From positions 96,506 to 160,505 of the forward strand of contig CATKXR010000003.1 in assembly GCA_949840805.1 (NCBI GenBank): DNA of 64,000 nt. Direction: 5' to 3'. Made by a program: the position numbers and the translations under genes. This document shows, piece by piece, positions 57,844 to 64,000 of the stretch. Positions within the stretch are counted from its first letter, which is position 1; the number at the start of each line of letters is the position of its first letter. Under the pieces are notes generated by a model that worked only from the letters and a program-made list of their open reading frames with translations, was not told where the DNA came from and did not search any database. The stretch comes from an uncultured Lachnospiraceae bacterium. GTDB lineage: Bacteria > Bacillota > Clostridia > Lachnospirales > Lachnospiraceae.

Positions 57844-59031
57844 TCAATGTTCCATCGCATACCGCGCAGTCAGAATCCATACCAGCTTGTTCCGGTTCCA
57901 CATGTCTTCAAACTGTGATACCGGCAGCGGGCATGCCACACTGCCTGTCTCTATCGTCACTCCCGGAACCGGATCTTCTTTTATCTGTGTCCAGTCCTTG
58001 AATCCTCTGTGACCGCTGCGGCCGGCCATCCGATACCCGGTGCAGGCGCTGATAAGGGCTGCCAGCTCTTCCGATTCCTGCCGCACCCGGTTTCCTTCAT
58101 AATCCCAGTAAATGACATTTCCCATGCTGTGATAGCTTACTGTCGCCGCCCACTTTCTGGAAGACACAAGCCCTGCAAGCGCCTGTGTCTCCGGCTCCGA
58201 CAATGGCTCTGTCCCTTTATAATTAGAAAAAGAAGGAGCTTGTACCGGGGATATCCGCTCCCAATTGGCAGGGAAATTCTGGTTTAAATCCACGCCTCTG
58301 GCATTTGCCTTCCAATAGACCAGATAACGGTCCAATGCCGCGGCTGTCCGGCCTTGGGCAATGTCATTTTCATAGCACTGTTGAATCTCCCTTTGCAGTT
58401 CTTCTGAACGAACCACATCCAGCCCGAACTGACTCAAAGCAATTCCATCCGGATTTACCATTGGTACAAAATGTACAGCCACCTGATGAAGAATCGTTGA
58501 AAAAGGCTGATCGCCCCAGCTTCCCTGGTCATAATGCTCCAGACCATACTCCAACTGCTTCATTACCAGCAGCGAAGTCATATATTCCCGCGCGTGGATA
58601 CCGGCATGGATCAGAATATGCTTTTCAGCATCCGGGTTTCCCAGGACAGCCTCATACAGATCTCTGCCATCCAGAGACTTCCCAATCACATTAACCTGCA
58701 GCCTGCTGCCATAACGGGACTGCAGCTTCTCCAGGTCGGAAACCATACTTTCGTAAGAATATTTCTCCGCCACTTCTACTAAAGGACTGCCTGACGGCCC
58801 AGCCTGGCCCGGAGCCACATTCCCCTGGCCTGTCCCCGGCCCGGTATCTTTGCCGGTATTCGCCGGTATCCCTACTTCGATCACCGGCGAACTGCTTTCT
58901 TGTGCCGGCCCGCTTTCCGTTCCTGCCGCTTGCTCGAGTGGCGTCACTTCTGCCATAACAGTGACAGGATTAGCGGCTGTCAGCACAGCAGCTGCCAATC
59001 CTGCCAGCAGATGATTTTTCCCCGTTCTCAT
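57844..59031 (-). CDS. secreted M14 zinc carboxypeptidase, gamma-D-Glu-mDAP type
   Basis: Exported metallopeptidase of 395 aa. Signal peptide at residues 1-27, a Gly/Pro/Ser-rich linker of about 60 residues, then the M14 domain: zinc ligands in HAGIHAREYMT (HxxE) and VSYHSMGN, GVDLNQNFPANWE in place of the DLNRNF of digestive carboxypeptidases, and the catalytic glutamate in VTIETGS. The DLNQNFP form is seen in bacterial enzymes that cut gamma-D-glutamyl-diaminopimelate bonds of cell-wall peptides, so a role in wall turnover or recycling is likely. ATG 59031 lies 14 bases after pnp ends. Confidence 0.88.
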   Translation of the reverse strand: MRTGKNHLLAGLAAAVLTAANPVTVMAEVTPLEQAAGTESGPAQESSSPVIEVGIPANTGKDTGPGTGQGNVAPGQAGPSGSPLVEVAEKYSYESMVSDLEKLQSRYGSRLQVNVIGKSLDGRDLYEAVLGNPDAEKHILIHAGIHAREYMTSLLVMKQLEYGLEHYDQGSWGDQPFSTILHQVAVHFVPMVNPDGIALSQFGLDVVRSEELQREIQQCYENDIAQGRTAAALDRYLVYWKANARGVDLNQNFPANWERISPVQAPSFSNYKGTEPLSEPETQALAGLVSSRKWAATVSYHSMGNVIYWDYEGNRVRQESEELAALISACTGYRMAGRSGHRGFKDWTQIKEDPVPGVTIETGSVACPLPVSQFEDMWNRNKLVWILTARYAMEH

Positions 59032-59045
59032 TCTTCCTTCTGCCC

Positions 59046-61136
59046 TTACTTCAGATCTCCCGGCTTCATACTCAGGCTGATCTTGCCCATCTTGTCTACA
59101 TCCAATACCTTGACTGTCACGGTGTCGCCGATACTCACCACATCTTCCACTTTTTCCACCCGTTTATCAGACAGCCTGGAAATATGCACCATACCGTCCT
59201 TTTTAGGCTTCAGTTCCACAAATGCGCCAAACGGCATGATCCGAACCACTTTTCCGGTAAGAATCTGTCCCGGCTCCACATCCGTAACAATGCTCTTGAT
59301 GATATCTTTGGCCTTCTCGATCATATCTTTATCCGTACCGCAGATATCTACCCTTCCGTCTTCTGAAATATCGATTTTCACCCCTGTATCTTCGATAATT
59401 TTGTTGATCGTACTTCCCTGCTTGCCTACCACATCACCGATCTTCTGAGGATCAATGTTGATCTGGTCGATCTTCGGCGCGTATTTGCCGACTTCCTTCC
59501 GGGGCTCTGCAATCACCGGCTTCATTACTTCATCTAAAATATATAATCTTGCCTCTCTGGTTCTGGCAATGGCCTCTTCAATAATCGGACGGGTCAGCCC
59601 ATGAATCTTAATATCCATCTGGATAGCAGTAATTCCTTTGTGGGTTCCCCCTACCTTAAAGTCCATATCCCCAAAGAAATCCTCCAGCCCCTGGATATCT
59701 GTCAGCACGATATAATCATCATCACTGTCTCCTGTCACCAGGCCGCAGGAAATCCCCGCTACCATGGCCTTGATCGGCACGCCTGCCGCCATCAAAGACA
59801 AAGTGGAGGCACAAATGCTGGCCTGAGAGGTAGAGCCGTTGGACTCCATTGTTTCCGACACGGTGCGGATGGCATAAGGGAACTCGGCTTCCCCCGGAAG
59901 AACCGGAACCAGAGCCCTCTCTGCCAGGGCTCCATGGCCGATCTCCCGGCGTCCCGGCCCTCTGGACGGCTTGGTCTCGCCTACCGAGTAGGAGGGGAAA
60001 TTATAATGATGCATATATCTTTTGGAAGTCTCATTCTCATCCAGGCCGTCTAATCGCTGGGCCTCCGACATGGGCGCAAGGGTACATACATTTAAAATCT
60101 GCGTCTGCCCCCTGGTAAACATAGCAGATCCGTGAACCCTGGGAAGCAGGTCAATCTCAGCCGCCAGAGGACGGATCTCCGTAATGGCGCGGCCGTCCGG
60201 ACGTTTGTGATCCCTTAAAATCATCTTTCGAACCGTCTTTTTCTGGTACTGATAGACAGCCTCTCCTAAAGATGCCAGCCATTCCTCATGATCTGCAAAA
60301 GCCTCCTCCAGCTTCTCGGTAATACGGCGGATATTCTCCTCTCTTGTCTGCTTTTCGTCCGTAAAGACCGCTTCCTCCATCTCTGCAGGCGGCACAATCT
60401 CACGGATAGCTGCAAACAGTTCTTCCGGAACCGCGCAGCTCTCATAAGAATGCTTCGGCTTTCCGCACTCCGCCACAATTCTGTCAATAAACTTAATAAT
60501 CTCCTGATTTACCTCATGAGCCTTAAAGATGGCTTCAATCATCACCTGCTCCGGAATCTCCCTGGCTCCTGCCTCGATCATAATCACTTTCTCTCTGGTG
60601 GATGCCACAGTGAGAGCCATATCGGAATCCAGCTTCTGGCTGCTGGTGGGATTCACAATAAACTCACCGTTGATCATGCCGATCTGGGTGGTGGCACACG
60701 GCCCGTCAAAAGGAATATCCGAGATACAGGTTGCTATAGCAGAACCAAGCATGGCCGTATACTCCGGGCTGCAATCCGGATCTACAGACATGACAAGATT
60801 GCTCAAAGTCACATCATTGCGATAATCCTTCGGAAACAGAGGACGCATGGGCCTGTCAATTACACGGGCCGTCAGCACGGCATTTTCCGATGCCTTTCCC
60901 TCCCTCCGGTTAAAACCTCCGGGAATCTTGCCCACGGAATACAGCTTTTCCTCAAACTCCACACTCAACGGGAAGAAATCAATTCCCTCCCTTGGCTTGT
61001 CTGACGCGGTAGCCGTAGATAATACCACGGTATCTCCATAATGCATAAAAGCTGCTCCGTTTGCCTGTCCGGCCACTCTTCCCACATCTACTGTCAGGGT
61101 TCTTCCTGCCAGTTCCATACTGAAACTTTTGTACAT
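59046..61136 (-). CDS. pnp: polynucleotide phosphorylase
   Basis: 3'-5' exoribonuclease and polymerase of 696 aa. Two RNase PH-like domains (first core with FNRREGKASENAVLTAR, second with GRREIGHGALAERAL and GDSDDDYIVLTDIQGLEDFFGDMDFKVGGT in pieces), then a KH domain (IGDVVGKQGSTINKI) and an S1 domain (VRIMPFGAFVELKPKKDGMVH). Trimeric in other bacteria. The ATG at 61136 has AAAGGAG eight bases before it; a longer frame upstream lacks one. Directly downstream of rpsO as in most bacteria; the interval holds a hairpin and a dispersed repeat. Confidence 0.97.
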   Translation of the reverse strand: MYKSFSMELAGRTLTVDVGRVAGQANGAAFMHYGDTVVLSTATASDKPREGIDFFPLSVEFEEKLYSVGKIPGGFNRREGKASENAVLTARVIDRPMRPLFPKDYRNDVTLSNLVMSVDPDCSPEYTAMLGSAIATCISDIPFDGPCATTQIGMINGEFIVNPTSSQKLDSDMALTVASTREKVIMIEAGAREIPEQVMIEAIFKAHEVNQEIIKFIDRIVAECGKPKHSYESCAVPEELFAAIREIVPPAEMEEAVFTDEKQTREENIRRITEKLEEAFADHEEWLASLGEAVYQYQKKTVRKMILRDHKRPDGRAITEIRPLAAEIDLLPRVHGSAMFTRGQTQILNVCTLAPMSEAQRLDGLDENETSKRYMHHYNFPSYSVGETKPSRGPGRREIGHGALAERALVPVLPGEAEFPYAIRTVSETMESNGSTSQASICASTLSLMAAGVPIKAMVAGISCGLVTGDSDDDYIVLTDIQGLEDFFGDMDFKVGGTHKGITAIQMDIKIHGLTRPIIEEAIARTREARLYILDEVMKPVIAEPRKEVGKYAPKIDQINIDPQKIGDVVGKQGSTINKIIEDTGVKIDISEDGRVDICGTDKDMIEKAKDIIKSIVTDVEPGQILTGKVVRIMPFGAFVELKPKKDGMVHISRLSDKRVEKVEDVVSIGDTVTVKVLDVDKMGKISLSMKPGDLK

Positions 61137-61169
61137 ATTTTCGTCTCCTTTAAAAAATATTTGATTTTT

Positions 61170-61238
61170 TCCTTCCGGGCATTTCATAATACATGCCCTT
61201 CGGGCGGGTGTCCGGCCTGAGCCGAACGATAAGGTATA
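61170..61238 (+). repeat. dispersed repeat copy 2
   Basis: Second copy of the 56848-56919 element, in the same plus-strand orientation, within the rpsO-pnp interval and thus in the pnp leader in antisense reading. The middle hairpin differs in sequence from copy 1 but still pairs (CGGC/GCCG), hinting that structure is kept. Confidence 0.75.
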
Positions 61239-61390
61239 TTTCGCCAGAAGACTCCGAAACTACTGCTCTGCACAAAAAACAGCTAAAAGATCCTGCCCTG
61301 TCTTTCATGCACAGCAGTCGTCTCGGTCTCGTCTTCTGAAAAATATCATAATCATATCGGTTGCCCGATACCGGTATGCTGTAAACAACG

Positions 61391-61413
61391 ACAGGGTGGA
61401 GAACACTTCTCCA
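61391..61413 (-). other. stable hairpin between rpsO and pnp
   Basis: GGGTGGAGAA and TTCTCCACCC form a 10-base stem with a CAC loop. No clear T run follows on the minus strand, so it is more likely a processing or stability element than a full terminator. In E. coli the rpsO-pnp region is cut by RNase III; the same here is inference. Confidence 0.65.
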
Positions 61414-61430
61414 CCCCCTGAATCCTGTCA

Positions 61431-61697
61431 TTACTTTCTGATACCCAGCTTCTCAATCAATGCACGGTAGCCTTCCAAATCCGTTTTCTTCAGATAATCC
61501 AACAGACCACGCCTCCGGCCTACCATCTTCAAAAGTCCCCTTCTCGAATGATGGTCCTTTTTATTCTCCTGCAAATGTTCTGTAAGCTCCGCAATTCTTG
61601 CCGTAAGGATTGCAATCTGCACTTCCGGCGAACCGGTATCGCCGGGCTTTCTCCCATACTGCTCAATAATCGCTGCTTTCTTTTCCTTTGAAATCAT
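61431..61697 (-). CDS. rpsO: 30S ribosomal protein S15
   Basis: 88-aa primary rRNA-binding protein. Conserved [45 protein letters not shown] and [12 protein letters not shown]. The ATG at 61697 follows AGGAGG by seven bases; longer in-frame starts are artefacts of the leader. S15 often represses its own mRNA by binding a leader; here GCTCC/GGAGC and other short stems precede the gene at 61734-61748. Confidence 0.98.
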   Translation of the reverse strand: MISKEKKAAIIEQYGRKPGDTGSPEVQIAILTARIAELTEHLQENKKDHHSRRGLLKMVGRRRGLLDYLKKTDLEGYRALIEKLGIRK

Positions 61698-61787
61698 CAG
61701 ATTTCCTCCTTTTTCATGCTTACCGAAAACCAAGCTCCTGGTTGGAGCATCCAAGGAACCGAGTCTCGGCGTTACTCATACCGCCTT

Positions 61788-61816
61788 ATCTTACCATAAG
61801 CTTTTCGGACTGTCAA
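61788..61816 (-). promoter_or_regulatory. promoter of rpsO
   Basis: On the minus strand TTGACA, 17 bases, TAAGAT. The -35 box overlaps the stop codon of the DUF212 gene. About 85 bases of leader follow. Confidence 0.75.
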
Positions 61817-62277
61817 TCCAAAAATCCAAGCGAAACCAGGTACGCGACTAAAATTCCCAGGATCGCTCCTGCCAAAACCTGAAGAGGCGTGTGTCCTACG
61901 AATTCCTTCAGCCTTTTCTGGAACTGCTCATTGTCCAGATGAAACAAATCCTGCTCCATAATCAAGTTCAGGAGCCTAGCCTGTTTCCCCGTTTCCTGGC
62001 GCACGCCGATTGCGTCATACATCACAACGGAAGCCAGAATAAAGCAAATGGCGAATTCAAAAGATTCCACACCGTACCGGATCCCTGCACTGGTCGTCAG
62101 CGCGCACACAGTAGCCGAGTGGGAACTGGGCATACCCCCGGAACCCACCAGCCGCTCTGCGGAAAAACTCTTATTCAGCGCAAAATCAATCAAAGTCTTC
62201 AGAACCTGGGCAACCGTCCATCCGGCCACCGCGCAAATCAGCACCTCGTTGCTGAAAAATTTCTCCCAAAATGACAT
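61813..62277 (-). CDS. divergent PAP2-family membrane protein (DUF212)
   Basis: Membrane protein of 154 aa with four hydrophobic stretches. The family signature is GSGGMPSSHSATVCAL near residue 45, a remnant of the acid-phosphatase active site (SxxSHS), and VMYDAIGVRQETGKQ. Substrate unknown. It lies 20 bases after glgA and may be read with it. Conserved among Clostridia and many other bacteria. Confidence 0.88.
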   Translation of the reverse strand: MSFWEKFFSNEVLICAVAGWTVAQVLKTLIDFALNKSFSAERLVGSGGMPSSHSATVCALTTSAGIRYGVESFEFAICFILASVVMYDAIGVRQETGKQARLLNLIMEQDLFHLDNEQFQKRLKEFVGHTPLQVLAGAILGILVAYLVSLGFLD

Positions 62278-62297
62278 ACGCTGCCCTTACCCATCCT

Positions 62298-63743
62298 TTA
62301 GTAACCGATCAGCCAGTCATACAACTCCTGATACTTCATAGCGGAGGTCTGCCATGAAAAATCCTGTGCCATGGCACGGTCGATGATCTTATTCCATTCC
62401 CTCTTCTTTTCGTAATATACATATTTTGCATACCGGACGGAATCCAGCATCTCATGAGCATTGTAATTTGCAAAAGAGAAGCCCGTGCCGGTTCCTTCAT
62501 ATTCATTGTAAGGCTGCACGGTGTCCTTAAGGCCGCCCGTCTCACGAACGATCGGCACCGTACCATAGCGCAGCGCCATCAACTGGCTCAGTCCGCAGGG
62601 TTCGAACAGGGACGGCATCAAAAATGCATCGCATCCGGCATAAATCTTATGGGACAATTCTTCCGAATAATATATCTGAGCCGAAACACGGTCATGATAC
62701 TTCCAGTCATAATGGCGGAACATATTCTCATACCGCTCATCCCCTGTTCCCAGTACGATAAGCTGCATATCATCAGAACAAAGCTCATCCATGACTCCCT
62801 GGATCAGATCCAGTCCCTTCTGGTCTGTCAGACGGGATACAATCCCGACCAGAAACTTTTTATCATCTGCCGGCAGCCCTACCTGCTCCTGCAGGGCCAC
62901 TTTATTCTTTGCCTTTTCTTTGCGGAAATTCCTGGCATTGTAAGGCTGGGCGATAAATTTGTCTGTCTCCGGGTTAAAATCATCATAGTCGATGCCGTTG
63001 ACAATTCCCCGCAGGCTGTTAGAACGCGCCCTCATCAGCCCGTCTAACCCCTCGCCGTAAAACGGCATCTTAATCTCTTCCGCATAAGTCTGGCTGACTG
63101 TGGTAATGGCGTCTGCAAACACAATACCGCCCTTTAACATATTGCCGTCCTTATATGCCTCCAGCTTGTCCGGAGCAAAATAATAATCCGGCAGGCCGGA
63201 AAATCTCTGGATGGTCTTTACATCCCACACGCCCTGGAATTTTAAATTATGGATCGTGATGACAGACTTCATGTTCCGGAAAAATTCACCGCCTCTGAAC
63301 CGATCCTTTAAGTAAACAGGAATCAGGCCGGTCTGCCAGTCATGGCAATGCACCACATCCGGCTGGAATCCGATCACCGGCAGGGAAGACAAAGCTGCCT
63401 GGCAGAAAAATGAAAACTTCTCCAGGTCATAGAACCAATCGCCATAAGGCTTGTCGCCTGAAAAATAAGACTCGTTGTCAATGAAGTAAAAGGTGATCCC
63501 GTCAAGTACATACTGCAGAATCCCGACATAACGGCTCTGTCCTAAATAATCCATATAAAAATGGTCAATGTACGTCATTTCATTACGCCATTTTTCCTTA
63601 ATGCACAGATATTTGGGGACCATCACCCGCACATCAAAATACTCCTTGTCAAAACATTTTGGCAAAGAACCCACTACATCTGCCAGGCCGCCTGTCTTGA
63701 TAAATGGCACTGATTCTGATGCAACAAATAAAATCTTCTTCAT
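62298..63743 (-). CDS. glgA: glycogen synthase, GT5
   Basis: Adds glucose from ADP-glucose to alpha-1,4-glucan. The 481-aa protein has the ADP-glucose-binding KTGGLADVVGSLP at residues 16-28, HCHDWQTGL, and the C-terminal GT-B motifs SLFEPCGLSQLMALRYGTVPIVRETGGLKDTV (split into its two conserved halves). Length usual. ATG 63743 follows AGGAGG. The DUF212 gene follows 20 bases later. No glgC or glgD is in view; the amylosucrase-like gene could feed the same glucan. Confidence 0.97.
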   Translation of the reverse strand: MKKILFVASESVPFIKTGGLADVVGSLPKCFDKEYFDVRVMVPKYLCIKEKWRNEMTYIDHFYMDYLGQSRYVGILQYVLDGITFYFIDNESYFSGDKPYGDWFYDLEKFSFFCQAALSSLPVIGFQPDVVHCHDWQTGLIPVYLKDRFRGGEFFRNMKSVITIHNLKFQGVWDVKTIQRFSGLPDYYFAPDKLEAYKDGNMLKGGIVFADAITTVSQTYAEEIKMPFYGEGLDGLMRARSNSLRGIVNGIDYDDFNPETDKFIAQPYNARNFRKEKAKNKVALQEQVGLPADDKKFLVGIVSRLTDQKGLDLIQGVMDELCSDDMQLIVLGTGDERYENMFRHYDWKYHDRVSAQIYYSEELSHKIYAGCDAFLMPSLFEPCGLSQLMALRYGTVPIVRETGGLKDTVQPYNEYEGTGTGFSFANYNAHEMLDSVRYAKYVYYEKKREWNKIIDRAMAQDFSWQTSAMKYQELYDWLIGY

Positions 63744-63796
63744 CGAAATAACCTCCTAATCTTTTGTCCGCCCCCAAAGCAGACCTTTTAATTACA

Positions 63797-63825
63797 AGTA
63801 TACAATATTTGAGCGAATTTAGGAA
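63797..63825 (-). promoter_or_regulatory. probable promoter of glgA
   Basis: On the minus strand a good -10 box TATACT, with TTCCTA 17 bases upstream as a weak -35 box. Confidence 0.4.
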
Positions 63826-63908
63826 GTAAAATCTTAAAAAACTATCATGTTATTTCCGCTTCATTTTATAATCCGGAAGTTTGACAGTTGAATAGAAGGA
63901 AAACACCG

Positions 63909-63936
63909 GCAGGCCGCATAAAGCCTGCATTTTTTT
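63909..63936 (+). terminator. hairpin with T run on plus strand
   Basis: GCAGGC (63909-63914) pairs with GCCTGC (63923-63928), followed by ATTTTTTTG. No plus-strand gene ends before it, so it may end a short untranslated RNA or serve a leftward gene from outside the window. Confidence 0.55.
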
Positions 63937-63976
63937 GTCAAGTTTTATCGATTTTGTTGTAGCTATTTATGGCTAT

Positions 63977-63988
63977 ATGTGGTATAAT
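63977..63988 (+). promoter_or_regulatory. extended -10 promoter at right edge
   Basis: TGG then TATAAT gives an extended -10 box, followed by a G-rich run ending in GGAGGAG at the window end, which would be the ribosome site of a plus-strand gene beyond the window. Confidence 0.4.
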
Positions 63989-64000
63989 GGGGGGGAGGAG

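Overview
The window reads as chromosome of an anaerobic Gram-positive bacterium of the class Clostridia, most likely a Lachnospiraceae-type gut species. The reasons are a SCIFF ranthipeptide with its radical-SAM maturase beside secDF-tgt-yajC, group B and group C [FeFe]-hydrogenase proteins, an archaeal/eukaryotic-type prolyl-tRNA synthetase, a gluco-oligosaccharide PTS operon, and strong AGGAGG ribosome binding sites almost everywhere. This is inferred from gene content; no rRNA, tRNA or CRISPR array was seen. Most genes lie on the minus strand, in operons.

Layout, left to right. 0-1.2 kb: partial glycerol kinase. 1.3-6.9 kb: SCIFF peptide, its maturase, secDF, tgt and yajC, read leftward to a terminator. 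7-14 kb: a second leftward run of split GH2 beta-galactosidase, a PatB-type C-S lyase, proS and cca. 14.2-15.8 kb (+): ispE and a FadR-type regulator. 16-21.3 kb: an AT-rich accessory stretch with a choline-binding-repeat protein, broken zinc-ribbon genes, a decayed IS66 element, a HicAB toxin-antitoxin pair and a broken Rpn-type nuclease. Part of it (18.3-21.3 kb) is bracketed by a 108-bp direct repeat of the manA 3' end. 21.2-27.7 kb: a gmu-like sugar operon (GntR regulator, GH1 phospho-glucosidase, PTS EIIC/EIIB/EIIA, ROK kinase, mannose-6-phosphate isomerase) with a shared candidate operator.

27.7-32.4 kb: a four-gene hydrogenase signalling unit ([2Fe-2S] protein, PAS-containing HydS, PP2C/SpoIIE phosphatase, group B-type hydrogenase). 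32.5-35.7 kb: VTC domain, DUF4956 and a Cthe_2159-type lipoprotein. 35.8-41.6 kb: an Opp/Dpp-type ABC transporter preceded by a promoter and a nested RNA-like structure. 41.6-49.3 kb: a YgjP-like metallopeptidase, a RelA/SpoT synthetase fused to a HEPN-like tail, an AI-2E/YtvI membrane protein, a GH13 amylosucrase-like enzyme, a MATE pump and a small lipoprotein. 49.3-56.4 kb: KdpDE-like two-component pair, gapA-pgk-tpiA, and a Na/Pi cotransporter with PhoU tail. 56.6-56.8 kb: a probable structured noncoding RNA with its own promoter. 57-63.7 kb: PHP phosphatase, M14 peptidase, pnp, rpsO, DUF212 protein and glycogen synthase.

The least explained items are the ~190-nt RNA at 56.6 kb, the switch-like leader at 41.4 kb, the synthetase-HEPN fusion, the direct-repeat-bracketed island, and the hydrogenase-phosphatase sensor unit. 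All calls come from reading the sequence; no database or folding program was run.
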